64,000 bases of DNA, taken from contig JAJNPV010000050.1 of NCBI GenBank assembly GCA_021155195.1, positions 620,001 to 684,000 on the forward strand, given 5' to 3'. The translations under genes and the position numbers were made by a program. The notes under the pieces are model-generated. The model had not been told where the DNA came from, did not search any database, and saw only the letters and a list, made by a program, of their open reading frames with translations. Origin of the DNA: Ohtaekwangia sp. (GTDB lineage Bacteria; Bacteroidota; Bacteroidia; Cytophagales; Cyclobacteriaceae). Positions 53,051 through 62,132 of this stretch are shown one piece after another (the stretch's first letter is position 1; the number at the start of each line of letters is the position of its first letter).

Positions 53051-53174
53051 GGCTGGCTAAAAGTCAAATAAATTTGAAATGTCATTCCGGGCTTGACCCG
53101 GAATCTCACTTAAGTGTTTCTAAATCGAGATCGCGGCTCAAAGGCCGCGATGACTGAAAGACTTTAAGCCAGCC
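53051..53174. repeat. cloverleaf-like palindromic element
   Basis: Outer arms GGCTGGCTAAAAGT 53051-53064 and ACTTTAAGCCAGCC 53161-53174 pair at 13 of 14. Within, GTCAT 53081-53085 pairs with ATGAC 53150-53154 and encloses two hairpins: ATTCCGGG 53084-53091 with CCCGGAAT 53097-53104, and TCGCGGC 53131-53137 with GCCGCGA 53144-53150. The layout is a stem with two side hairpins. It fills the gap between dinB and the dienelactone hydrolase gene. Confidence 0.65.
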
Positions 53175-53208
53175 TATTCCAGAAATTCAAAACTAAACTA
53201 TAAACACT

Positions 53209-54051
53209 ATGAAAAAATTTCTTCTACTAATGGTGAGCGCACTAGGTTCGCTTACCCTCTTTGCGCAAGATGACATTACCATTTGTCACACACCAACCAT
53301 TGATAAGTTTGCGTTGTTAGCTTCCAACAAAGAGTTTAAGAGCAGTCATCAAAGTCCACTTCCTTACATCCACGTAAGTGAAGCCGGTAAAATGATTACG
53401 TTCAAAACTCCCGATGGCAAAGAAGCCAGCGGCTATCTGATTCAGGCAAAATCAAAAACCAACAATTGGATTTTTGTTTTTCAGGAGTGGTGGGGATTGA
53501 ATGATCACATCAAGCGCGAAGCAGAGAAACTTTACAATGATTTGGGCAATGTGAATGTAATTGCCTTGGATATGTATGATGGTAAGATAGCTACTGCCAG
53601 TGAAGATGCAGGCAAGTACATGGGCGAGTTTAAAGCCGATCGCGGAACGGCCATCATTAAGGGTGCAATGACGCTAGCGGGTAAATCGGCTAAGATTGGA
53701 ACCATTGGTTGGTGCTTTGGGGGCGGACTTTCGTTGCAAGCAGCCTTAACAGCGCAAAAGCAAGCGGTGGCGTGTGTAATGTATTACGGCATGCCCGAAA
53801 CCGATGTAGCAAAATTAAAATCGTTGAACACGGATGTGTTAAACATCTGGCCCACACAAGACAAGTGGATTAACAAAGAGGTGATGGATAAGTTTGAGGC
53901 AAGTATGTTATCGGCTGGTAAAAATCTAACCATAAAAGCGTATGATGCCGATCATGCCTTTGCAAACCCCAGCAATCCAAAACACAACGAAGCCTTTACA
54001 GAAGATGCTTATAAGAACACATTGGACTTCTTTAAAGCAAGGCTTAAGTAA
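53209..54051 (+). CDS. exported dienelactone hydrolase family protein
   Basis: A 280-residue protein with signal peptide MKKFLLLMVSALGSLTLFAQ. Alpha/beta-hydrolase of DLH type: WIFVFQEWWGLNDHIKREAEKL, nucleophile cysteine in TIGWCFGGGLSLQAAL near residue 170, acid LNIWPTQDKWI and catalytic His in AYDADHAFANPS. The Cys nucleophile is the DLH hallmark. Here it is exported, unlike the cytosolic enzymes of chloroaromatic degradation; substrate unknown. Monocistronic. Confidence 0.9.
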   Translation: MKKFLLLMVSALGSLTLFAQDDITICHTPTIDKFALLASNKEFKSSHQSPLPYIHVSEAGKMITFKTPDGKEASGYLIQAKSKTNNWIFVFQEWWGLNDHIKREAEKLYNDLGNVNVIALDMYDGKIATASEDAGKYMGEFKADRGTAIIKGAMTLAGKSAKIGTIGWCFGGGLSLQAALTAQKQAVACVMYYGMPETDVAKLKSLNTDVLNIWPTQDKWINKEVMDKFEASMLSAGKNLTIKAYDADHAFANPSNPKHNEAFTEDAYKNTLDFFKARLK

Positions 54052-54071
54052 TTAAATTGATAACTGGATAA

Positions 54072-54132
54072 CTGATAGTGGACAATGGATAATTCAATGA
54101 GGATTCTCCATTGTCCATTTTCAATTGATCAG
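54072..54132. terminator. hairpin between convergent genes, bidirectional terminator candidate
   Basis: TGGACAATGGA 54079-54089 pairs without mismatch with TCCATTGTCCA 54107-54117; outer CTGAT 54072-54076 pairs with ATCAG 54128-54132. It stands between the convergent stops of the dienelactone hydrolase (54051) and the CBS gene (54129). Flanked by AT-rich runs (TTTTC after it), so it can end transcription in both directions. Confidence 0.5.
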
Positions 54133-54554
54133 TATTGTTGCAGCATATACCTGATCACATCCGTTGTGGTAACTATGCCTACCAGCTTAGAACCATCAGC
54201 AGAATCGACAACGGGAAGAGCGTGAAACTCTTCAACAGCTAAAATTTCAGCAACATCCCGAATGCTTTCGTCTGCCCGCACCACCCTTGGTTTGTGCGAC
54301 ATTACCTGGTTTATACTAAGCAGCTCAAAAACGGCTTCATCAGATCCCTCTTGGCCGGTAAATAAACTGCTAAATGTTAATCGATTTATATCGGTCTTGC
54401 TAATGATACCAACCAGTTGCTGATCCTTAACAACCGGTACATGCCGAATGCCATACTTTCTGATCACCTCTGCAACATGATCTAATTTGTCATCGATGTT
54501 CACAGCTTGAACATTCTTACTCATAATGGAACTAACAGGCTCTCTCTTTTTCAT
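54129..54554 (-). CDS. CBS-domain protein
   Basis: A 141-residue cytosolic protein made of two CBS domains: VSSIMSKNVQAVNIDDKLDHVAEVI with GIRHVPVVKDQQLVGIISKTDI, and VMSHKPRVVRADESIRDVAEIL with FHALPVVDSADGSKLVGIVTTTDVIRYML. Such pairs bind adenosine nucleotides and sense energy state. ATG 54554 is chosen; the frame reaches 54638 but upstream sequence lacks CBS character. Target unknown. Confidence 0.88.
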   Translation of the reverse strand: MKKREPVSSIMSKNVQAVNIDDKLDHVAEVIRKYGIRHVPVVKDQQLVGIISKTDINRLTFSSLFTGQEGSDEAVFELLSINQVMSHKPRVVRADESIRDVAEILAVEEFHALPVVDSADGSKLVGIVTTTDVIRYMLQQY

Positions 54555-54687
54555 AATCAGATGGGTTACAGTTGCGCATGGAAAGTAAGGCTCACGGGCT
54601 AACCAAAATGAACTTTCTTTCCCCAGTAAAGGTATCACCCTATCATAGAGAGACTATGAGTGGACTCATAGCAAATAATGATTTATA

Positions 54688-56334
54688 TCATTCCCAAACT
54701 ACAACCCCTGGTTTTGTATTATACCAGTTTGAATATTTGGGTAAATGTATTTTTTCTACTTCGTTACGCTTTACTTTGAGCGTTGGAGTGATCAGTCCAT
54801 TTTCTACTGTCCAGTCGCCTTGCAACACTACCATCTTCTCCAATTTTTCATATGATTCTAAGCCAGGATTTACTTCTTCCAGGGAAGCTGATAAACTCTT
54901 GATCAAATCCTCTTTAGATTTTGCTTTACCGTTGGCCGATAATACAATAAGTGCGATGGGCTGAGGGATTCCCATGCCTACCACGCAGGTTTGTTCAATA
55001 TCTGTATTGGCGAGCAGCAACATTTCGATGGGTGCAGGCGAAACATATTTTCCTTTATCTGTTTTAAATTGATCTTTTACGCGACCTGTAATAGATAGAT
55101 AGCCATCACTGCTATACTCGCCCTTATCACCTGTCTTAAAATATCCTTCTTCGTCAAACGAGGCTGCAGTCAACTCAGGTTCTTTATAATAACCTTTCAT
55201 CATGGCTGCACACTTCAAACGGAATTCTCCATCGTCAGCAATTTTTACCTGAACTCCCGTAAGGGGCTTGCCTACGGTGCCAAAACGATTGGCTTCCTTG
55301 CGGCTGAAGTGAGAGCAAATGCAATCTTCCGTCATGCCAATTACCTGGTAAATAGTAACTCCAATTTTATTGAACCATTCTAATAATTCAACGGAGATAG
55401 GAGCCGCTCCTGAATAAATATGGGTGGCCTCGGCAAGGCCTAATTTTTTCTTGATGCTTTTGCGAACAACATTATTAATAATAGGAATGGATAATAGTGT
55501 GTTTAACTTTTTAGGAGGAAGTTTCTCAGAAATCTTCTCGCGGAACTTTGCCCAGATTCGAGGGACAGCAAAAAACAAATTGGGTTGAGTATCCGCCACA
55601 TTTTTTGGAAACGTTTCAGTTGATTCCGCAAATGAAAATTTAGCGCCAAGGTAAAGTCCAACCATTTCGATACCGGCACGTTCGGCAATATGACTCATCG
55701 GCAAATAAGAAAACAACCGCGGCCTGAGTGGAAGAGTTAAATCTTTAATTCCGGTTTGAGCCATCGCATCAAAATTTCCTGCAGAGTGCATTACACCTTT
55801 TGGTTTTCCGGTGGTGCCCGAGGTGTACATGATGGTAAGCAGTTCATCACGATCCCAGGCTGCAATTTCATCGATTGGATTTTCAATACTCAGCATCTTT
55901 TGCCAGGAATGGGTTTCGGTTATTCCATATAGCTCAATGCCTATTCGAATTACACCTGCAGGAATACCTTCCTGTTGATTTTTGTAATCATCCAACTTGC
56001 CAACAAAAATTGCTTTCGCTCCGCTGTGTTCCAGAATTTGTTTTATGGAAGGAGCTGTGAGTGTGGCATAGAGTGGAACGGAAACGTGCCCGGCCATCAT
56101 AATGGCTAAGTCGGCCATGATCCAATGCGCACAATTTTTTGAGAGAAGGGCAATGTTGCTGCGAGGAGGAAGATTTAAACTTTTGAGACCAGCTGCAATT
56201 TTGCGGATTTCTTCACCTGCCTGTTGATAAGTCCACAGGCGCCATTCACCTGAAAAAGGCTGACGGAAAATAATTTCTGTAGGAATTTCTTTTTCCCACT
56301 TTAAAAACTGCAGCAGAGGAGTGCTTGCATCCAT
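54688..56334 (-). CDS. AMP-binding long-chain acyl-CoA synthetase
   Basis: A 548-residue ANL-family enzyme that activates fatty acids to acyl-CoA through an acyl-adenylate. The P-loop motif IMYTSGTTGKPKGVMHSAGN is near residue 165; YLPMSHIAERAG, IYQVIGMTEDC near 330, YFKTGDKGEYSSDGYLSITGRVKDQFK near 400 and the C-terminal lysine region GKYVSPAPIE. Long N- and C-terminal parts fit the FadD/LACS class (compare 560-600). The C-terminal catalytic Lys is near LKVKRNEV. Monocistronic or with a distant upstream gene. Confidence 0.93.
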   Translation of the reverse strand: MDASTPLLQFLKWEKEIPTEIIFRQPFSGEWRLWTYQQAGEEIRKIAAGLKSLNLPPRSNIALLSKNCAHWIMADLAIMMAGHVSVPLYATLTAPSIKQILEHSGAKAIFVGKLDDYKNQQEGIPAGVIRIGIELYGITETHSWQKMLSIENPIDEIAAWDRDELLTIMYTSGTTGKPKGVMHSAGNFDAMAQTGIKDLTLPLRPRLFSYLPMSHIAERAGIEMVGLYLGAKFSFAESTETFPKNVADTQPNLFFAVPRIWAKFREKISEKLPPKKLNTLLSIPIINNVVRKSIKKKLGLAEATHIYSGAAPISVELLEWFNKIGVTIYQVIGMTEDCICSHFSRKEANRFGTVGKPLTGVQVKIADDGEFRLKCAAMMKGYYKEPELTAASFDEEGYFKTGDKGEYSSDGYLSITGRVKDQFKTDKGKYVSPAPIEMLLLANTDIEQTCVVGMGIPQPIALIVLSANGKAKSKEDLIKSLSASLEEVNPGLESYEKLEKMVVLQGDWTVENGLITPTLKVKRNEVEKIHLPKYSNWYNTKPGVVVWE

Positions 56335-56461
56335 AGACTTTGGGTTTTAGTGAAGTCTATTTAGCAATAAAAGATGGAAAAGTAAAGGAAATAAGGATAT
56401 GGGATTAAAGGGAATTCAGTTGAGTCTCACGAACTGAATAAAGAAAATGAAAACTTATAGA

Positions 56462-56995
56462 TTAAAAAATGAAGGGGCGGTTAAGTAATTGTGAGTGGAT
56501 TTCACCATTTCCTTTATAAAATTCCACATAGGAATGATCCTTTAACGAAAACCCAATCGACTCTTTAGTTGCCGGATCAATTACCCAATACTCTTTTACA
56601 CCAAATTTTTCGTAAAGTGCTCTCTTAATAACAAGATCATGTTTTCTATTCCCAGGAGAAAGTATTTCAACAATTAAATCAGGCACCCCATGAATTGTAC
56701 TTTTCTCATCTATTATTCCGAGATTTTCTGTTAGGATAACTAAAATATCAGGCTGAACAGCATTGGAAGTTTTATCTAAAAAAACATCGAATGGAGCAAA
56801 AAATAATTCGCCAAGATTGTTAGCGGTAAGATGTAAATCTATCTGAACTGATAATTTTCTAATTATCCTTTGATGATTTGTTATGGGTGTTGGCGACATA
56901 TACAAAGTATTTTCGATTACCTCCGCGAGCGTACCTTCCGGCAGCATTTGAAACACTTCCATAATTGTTCGGGGCGGATTTACAACCTCTTCCAT
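56462..56995 (-). CDS. Uma2 family (DUF820) putative PD-(D/E)XK nuclease
   Basis: A 177-residue protein with the restriction-endonuclease-like core: FDVFLDKTSNAVQPDILVI, GVPDLIVEILSPGNRKHDLVIKRALYEKFGVKEYWVIDP. The D of QPD, the E of VEILSP and the following K constitute the PD-(D/E)XK site. Uma2 genes are numerous in cyanobacteria and occur singly in Bacteroidota; no function has been proven. The DNA is A+T-rich relative to flanks, suggesting transfer. Confidence 0.85.
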   Translation of the reverse strand: MEEVVNPPRTIMEVFQMLPEGTLAEVIENTLYMSPTPITNHQRIIRKLSVQIDLHLTANNLGELFFAPFDVFLDKTSNAVQPDILVILTENLGIIDEKSTIHGVPDLIVEILSPGNRKHDLVIKRALYEKFGVKEYWVIDPATKESIGFSLKDHSYVEFYKGNGEIHSQLLNRPFIF

Positions 56996-57094
56996 AATCT
57001 AAAATTACAAAAATCAGTTAGTATTTACTTCTTTTCAAGATTTCTATTCTTCGAAACCTTTGAAGTATGTTGTTTTAGAACATCTATCTACCAA

Positions 57095-57997
57095 TTAAAA
57101 ATTTCGAATCTTATCAAGATCATGAAAACTTAATGTACTTAACCGAACACCCATCGTAAGCTCGTGAGTTGTAAACTGCGTGCCTACCGAATTTTTAGTG
57201 GGCAATTCGAAAACATACGCAAAGCGTAAATGATCGCCAAAATTTATCTGCGCGAAAGTGCCATAGGTTTCAAAGTTCCGGGTGAAAAATCCGAGTGAGT
57301 AACTATCATCAATTTTCACAGAAGCCCCGTAATCCAGTGAAGCTGGAGCTCCTTTTATCATGCGAGCTAAAACCCACGGTTTTAATTTCATACGATACGA
57401 TACCGGAAAGACATATGCCCCCAATGCGTAGGCATGTTGATTGTATAAGCTCGTGCTGAGTTGCTCCACAGTAGAGTTCGCTTTCAATAATTTAGGTACT
57501 GAAAAACCAACTAAAAATTTTTCGTTTTTAAGAATGAACCCTGTGCCAAAGTTTGGTTTCCACACACTTTGATTGGTAAACTTACTGTCGGCAGGATTGA
57601 TTTTTAAATCTGAGTAATCGCTGTAGTAATTAATGGCTCCGCCTTGTAAACCAAAAGACAAAGTCATTTCGTTATTCAAAGGCAAATGATATCCGTAGGT
57701 GAATGTGATTTCGGACGTTTTATCACTTCCAATTTTGTCTTGCAACACAATGAGTCCGGCTCCCATTCGGTTATTAGATAAAGCAATATGTCCGGTTGCA
57801 TTAAAGGTGGCAGGGCTTCCTTCAAACCCTACCCATTGTTTGCGATACATAGCCGACATATTTAAGTCGGTAGTACTGCCCGAGTAAGCAGGATTGATGA
57901 CTAGTAAATTGTTTATATACTGAGAATACAACGGATCTTGTTGAGCCATCGCGGTAACGCAAAAGAAAAAAACAAACAGGGTAAGCAGTTTTTTCAT
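57095..57997 (-). CDS. PorP/SprF family T9SS-associated outer-membrane protein
   Basis: A 300-residue protein with signal peptide MKKLLTLFVFFFCVTAMAQ and the canonical start QQDPLYSQYINNLLVINPAYSGS, and AMYRKQWVGFEGSPATFN, of the family. Beta-barrel character follows (SLGFFTRNFETYGTFAQINFGDHLRFAYVF). SprF-type proteins help secrete or anchor SprB-like type B cargo of the type IX secretion system. Its gene begins two bases after the stop of a type B cargo gene, so they are a matched pair. Confidence 0.95.
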   Translation of the reverse strand: MKKLLTLFVFFFCVTAMAQQDPLYSQYINNLLVINPAYSGSTTDLNMSAMYRKQWVGFEGSPATFNATGHIALSNNRMGAGLIVLQDKIGSDKTSEITFTYGYHLPLNNEMTLSFGLQGGAINYYSDYSDLKINPADSKFTNQSVWKPNFGTGFILKNEKFLVGFSVPKLLKANSTVEQLSTSLYNQHAYALGAYVFPVSYRMKLKPWVLARMIKGAPASLDYGASVKIDDSYSLGFFTRNFETYGTFAQINFGDHLRFAYVFELPTKNSVGTQFTTHELTMGVRLSTLSFHDLDKIRNF

Positions 57998-57999
57998 GG

Positions 58000-60768
58000 T
58001 CAGCGTTTTAGCGTGATGAATCCATTAATAGATGATTTGCTTTGTGCAAAATCAATTTTATAGAAATAGGTTCCTGAAGGAAGATCGTTTCCGGAGTTAG
58101 TCTGGCCTGTAAACACCCGACTTAGATTATCATAATCATCAATCTCAAAGACCACATCGCCCCAGCGATTTAAGATGGTGACCTTGTTTTTGTCGGCACC
58201 TTCCACAACATCTAAATATTTGATCAGTAGAAAATCATTCAATCCATCTCCGTCTGGGGTAATACCATTAAATACTTCTACTTCACCCACTACCTCAATG
58301 TCGATTACCTGTTGTGCGCAGGCTCCCGCAAGATCGCACACTTCAAGCGTAATGCGATCCACCCCCGTGAAAGGAGTATTCGCATAATCAACTATTAATT
58401 CAAAGGAAGATGAGATACTAGCTGCAACCCCTCGCGAGGTAACATTATCAATTACGCGCAATGACGTGAAGTTGATGTTATTGTCGGGATCGCTCACGCG
58501 TGTAGTAAGATCAATAACAAGTTTACCTTCAATAACAGCAGCAAAAGGTTTTGTATCAATTACGGGGGGCGCATTAGTGCCACCGGTGGAAGTGCAGGGT
58601 TGACCTGTTGCTGTAACTACAACACCCGCTGAAGCGGAGGACAAACAGGTTGTTGAATTTCCTACTATGACAGAATAGTTGCCGGATGCAGATACCGTTA
58701 TTCCTTGTGTAGTTTGCCCGCTCGACCATTGGTAAATAGCAAATCCGGAGGGAGCCAAAAGCCCAACTGTATTTGTGCCACATAATGTTGTGCTGCCAAA
58801 AACCTGAACCGTAGGATTAGCAGGGGTAGTAGTTGCAACTACCTGAACTGGATCGGACGCGGAACTTGTGCAGTTACTGGCATTTGAAACAATCACAGAA
58901 TAATTACCGGTGTTACTTACTATAATTGTCTGAGTTGTTTCGCCTGACGACCATGCGTAAGAAAAACCTGCGGGCGCAGTAAGCGTTACAGTTGCGCCAT
59001 CACATAAGTTAGTTGTACCACTAGTTGTTACAATAGGTTTTGCTGGCTTGGTTGATACAACAATGGTAGCAGGTGCAGAAGGTGTGCTTTGACATGTAGC
59101 ATTGCCAACAATGACTGTATAATCTCCGGCAGTCTTTACCGAAATTTCGCGGGTTACTTCTCCGTTTGACCACACATACGTTGCAAAACCAACAGGCGCA
59201 CTTAGCGTGATCGAGTTACCTTCGCAGATGGTAACACTTCCTGTAATGTTTAATACCGGTGGGGTTGTAGTTATTATCCCCGCTGCAACAGTAACCCGGT
59301 TGCTTTCACACAGTGTAGCAGGGTCAAAAACACTCACGAAGAAATCGGTGGTTGAAGTTAAAGAGGGAGTTGTAAATGTGGCTCCTGTGAATAAAACTGT
59401 TGTAGTACTTGCATCGGCATACCAGCGATATACTTGCGACCCTGTTGCCCCACTCGTTGCATTCAGTACTACGGTGCCACTGTTGCAACGAGAACCCCCG
59501 GTTGCTTCGGGTGCGGAGGGAGGTGTACATGCTAAGACATTAAAAGGTTGAGTAGCAATCTGACTCCAGGTACCCTTGCTATCTTTTGCGCGGATGTTTA
59601 ACGTGCGTGCTCCTGATGGAACGCCATTGATCGTGATGTCAAAATTTTGATTGATGGTTGGCCCAGGTGTAAGCACAGTTAACGGACTTCCGTTTCCTTC
59701 TCCGGGATCAACGCCATCGATAAAGTATTCAGCAGCTACAATATCGGTGGATGCATCGGCAATGGGTGAAAAATAAAATCCACGACTTTCAAAAACTCCC
59801 CATCGTCCATCAGCCCCTTGAGTACGAATGGCAAGAAAATGAAATCCGGGTGTTAACCCGGTTGAAGGCAAGCTTACTGTAAAGTTTGAAGTGGCGCCTG
59901 GAGTAATTGAAATTGGAATTCCATTTCCCTGGCCGGGATCGGTATCAAAAAAATATTCTGCTTTAATAATGTTGGAAGCATCAGTTGTTGAGGTGGTGAT
60001 ATAAAATCCACGGCTTTCAAAAATTCCCCATTTGCCATCAGGCCCTTTGGTGCGGATGGCAACAAAATGAAAACCGGGGGCAAGACTTGCTGTGGGAATG
60101 CTGGCAATAAAATTTGCTGTGGCTCCGGGAGTAATAGGAATTGATGTGCCATTTCCTTGCCCGGGGTCGGTATCAAAAAAATACTCGGCAGCAGTAAGGT
60201 TAGGTACATTTGAAGTTGACGCGGAGATGTAAAATCCACGACCTTCAAATAGACCCCATCCGCCATCAAGACCCTTTGTGCGAATAGCCAGAAAGTGAAA
60301 GCCGGAGGTAAGACTGGCCGTTGGAATGCTAACTACAAAATTGGTTGTTGCTCCGGCCGTTACCGGGATGGAGGTTCCTGCTCCTTGCCCTGGGTCAGTA
60401 TCAAAAAAGTATTCAGCAGCTGTTATGTTTGCTGCATTGGCTGTTGATGTGGTTAAGTAAAATCCACGATGCTCGAACTGACTCCATAAGCCACCTGTCT
60501 CTTTAACCCGGATTGCCAAATGATGAAATCCTGATGATAGCGATGTAGTAGGTATGCTGGTTGTAAAAACTACAGTTCCTCCCGTGGGAGTAAACGTAAT
60601 AGGTATACCATTTCCGTTTCCCGGATCGGTGTCAAAGAAGTATTCTGCTTTTAGTATAGTTTGAGCAGTTAAGGAGGAAGGAATTAAAAAGTAAGCAGTA
60701 AGCAGAAGGCAGCAAGCAATAGTTTGCGCACTGAACATGTTGATTACGCCTATCCTTTTTAAAATCAT
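58000..60768 (-). CDS. T9SS type B secreted protein with five AEYFFDTDPG repeats
   Basis: A protein of about 920 residues. Signal peptide contains CCLLLTAYFLIPSSLTAQ; start is ATG 60768 or 60738. Five tandem units of 76-77 residues, each opening AEYFFDTDPGxGNG (the fifth is degenerate, AEYFIDGVDPG) and holding GFHFLAIRT, cover about the first 385 residues; the acidic DTDPG motifs look suited to bind calcium. Next comes a Gly-rich part and three or four Ig/PKD-like repeats (TVTLTAPAGFSYAWSSGETTQ). The end is a CHU_C domain (FNGITPDGDGLNDFLLIKYL ... ITLKR), the type B T9SS sorting signal. Likely an adhesin or surface filament. Confidence 0.9.
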   Translation of the reverse strand: MILKRIGVINMFSAQTIACCLLLTAYFLIPSSLTAQTILKAEYFFDTDPGNGNGIPITFTPTGGTVVFTTSIPTTSLSSGFHHLAIRVKETGGLWSQFEHRGFYLTTSTANAANITAAEYFFDTDPGQGAGTSIPVTAGATTNFVVSIPTASLTSGFHFLAIRTKGLDGGWGLFEGRGFYISASTSNVPNLTAAEYFFDTDPGQGNGTSIPITPGATANFIASIPTASLAPGFHFVAIRTKGPDGKWGIFESRGFYITTSTTDASNIIKAEYFFDTDPGQGNGIPISITPGATSNFTVSLPSTGLTPGFHFLAIRTQGADGRWGVFESRGFYFSPIADASTDIVAAEYFIDGVDPGEGNGSPLTVLTPGPTINQNFDITINGVPSGARTLNIRAKDSKGTWSQIATQPFNVLACTPPSAPEATGGSRCNSGTVVLNATSGATGSQVYRWYADASTTTVLFTGATFTTPSLTSTTDFFVSVFDPATLCESNRVTVAAGIITTTPPVLNITGSVTICEGNSITLSAPVGFATYVWSNGEVTREISVKTAGDYTVIVGNATCQSTPSAPATIVVSTKPAKPIVTTSGTTNLCDGATVTLTAPAGFSYAWSSGETTQTIIVSNTGNYSVIVSNASNCTSSASDPVQVVATTTPANPTVQVFGSTTLCGTNTVGLLAPSGFAIYQWSSGQTTQGITVSASGNYSVIVGNSTTCLSSASAGVVVTATGQPCTSTGGTNAPPVIDTKPFAAVIEGKLVIDLTTRVSDPDNNINFTSLRVIDNVTSRGVAASISSSFELIVDYANTPFTGVDRITLEVCDLAGACAQQVIDIEVVGEVEVFNGITPDGDGLNDFLLIKYLDVVEGADKNKVTILNRWGDVVFEIDDYDNLSRVFTGQTNSGNDLPSGTYFYKIDFAQSKSSINGFITLKR

Positions 60769-60830
60769 TTCAATGATTATCTTAATTCGATGATTGCTGC
60801 ACTTGCCTACTGTCAACTGCCAACTTTTTA
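60685..60830. repeat. inverted repeat spanning the signal peptide of the T9SS cargo gene
   Basis: The left arm 60685-60720 and the reverse complement of the right arm 60793-60830 align over most of their 36-38 bases, sharing TAAAAAGT, GCAGT and GCAAT blocks. Units such as GCAGTAAGCAGAAGGCAGC are of a kind often seen as dispersed repeats. On the minus strand the left arm encodes the hydrophobic core of the signal peptide and the right arm lies at or before the start codon. Confidence 0.6.
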
Positions 60831-60857
60831 TATATAATTGCTTTAGACTAATCACTA

Positions 60858-61982
60858 CTAATTACTCTTCCTCGCATCTACGGTCACACTCAAATTACCA
60901 CCGGGCGTTACGGTTGGCGTAGTAATGTTCATACTGAAGATTCGCGGCAAGCGACTGTTGCGACTGTTTATCCAGTTTAAACTACCCGTTGCGTCAAATA
61001 AGAGTCCCATATCTTTTCCATCGCTGCCTGCGTTATTGGCCGGGCCACTCGCGATTGTAAAGTTTAAGAGCGGATTAGAATTATTTCCATTAATGGTAGT
61101 TTGGTCTACCATCTGCGGATTTTGATTTGCCACATTACCACCACCATCCACATTGCTGTTTACTGCCCAGGGAGTACCATTAACAGTAGCATTAGCCGAA
61201 TTAAGTGTAATGTTGTTAGTTATATTGTTATTGAAGGTGCTAAAGCTAAGATTACTCCCAACATTAACTTGATTGAAAATATTATTGGAGAGTGTGAGGA
61301 ACCTACAATTAGTAACAAATAGTGCAACAGTTCCTCCACCACTATTATTGCTGCTATAAAAAAGATTATGATCAAACCGTACGTTCACACTGTTTGTAAG
61401 TCCATTGATTTGAAAACTTAAACAACAAGTGCTAAAAAAGAACACGTTGTTCTGGAAGAGAAAATTTTGGTACGTGACGCTTGCCGAAAAATTTAAGGTA
61501 TTATAAAATATACATCCCTCAATTAGAAATCCATTGGAGGCGAGATCCCAAGTGACACTGGAATTGAGTTGACAGCGAATTAACCTTATATTATTTACGG
61601 GTAAATCACCCCCTACATTTAATGCGGATACCCTGACCGAAGCAACAAATATTAACCCTTGTAATTCAGAACCGTCCGGGGTTCCGCCTGCAGGGGAATT
61701 GCGAATATTAGCGCCATTAACAATTGCTTGAAGTGGCAAATTTTTATCGGGTGCCCACCCTGGGCCAATTACTGTAATTTTTTTATCAGTAATGGTAAAG
61801 GCATCGTATGTGTTTGGGCTTCCATACACATATACTGTATCGCTATCGGCACTCGCGTCAATGGCAGCTTGAATGGTATTGAACTGACCAAGTGTTGCAG
61901 GATTGCTGCTTACTGTGCGAACGGTAGAAAAAGCGCTAATGCTTACTACGAGTGCGGCAAAAAATAGGACGATCTTTTTCAT
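60858..61982 (-). CDS. secreted parallel beta-helix (pectin-lyase-like) protein
   Basis: A 374-residue protein with signal peptide MKKIVLFFAALVVSISAFS; the frame extends to 62042 but only ATG 61982 yields a signal sequence. FNTIQAAIDASADSDTVYVYGSP is the classic entry of right-handed beta-helix proteins; then repeated N-rich coils (NNNVFFFSTCCLSF, NNIFNQVNVGS, FNNNITNNITLNSAN). No polysaccharide-lyase catalytic triad was identified. The C-terminus (TPGGNLSVTVDARKSN) is short and is not a recognised T9SS signal. First gene of the operon with the repeat cargo and PorP/SprF. Confidence 0.85.
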   Translation of the reverse strand: MKKIVLFFAALVVSISAFSTVRTVSSNPATLGQFNTIQAAIDASADSDTVYVYGSPNTYDAFTITDKKITVIGPGWAPDKNLPLQAIVNGANIRNSPAGGTPDGSELQGLIFVASVRVSALNVGGDLPVNNIRLIRCQLNSSVTWDLASNGFLIEGCIFYNTLNFSASVTYQNFLFQNNVFFFSTCCLSFQINGLTNSVNVRFDHNLFYSSNNSGGGTVALFVTNCRFLTLSNNIFNQVNVGSNLSFSTFNNNITNNITLNSANATVNGTPWAVNSNVDGGGNVANQNPQMVDQTTINGNNSNPLLNFTIASGPANNAGSDGKDMGLLFDATGSLNWINSRNSRLPRIFSMNITTPTVTPGGNLSVTVDARKSN

Positions 61983-62132
61983 ACAAGACTGTTTAGGGTA
62001 TAATCGATTACTTAAATAAAAGTAGGTGTAACATTTTGCCACCTCAATACCTGAATTCCATGAATTAGTTTTGATAAAATATACCTGAAAGCAGGTAGAA
62101 GGCGAGACTTGTCAAAACTGTAATTTAGGACG

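Noticed and set aside
58175..60600. CRISPR-like array suggested by the regular repeats
   Set aside because: The 228-base period is an exact multiple of three and lies in one long reading frame; it codes for protein repeats and there are no short direct repeats with spacers.
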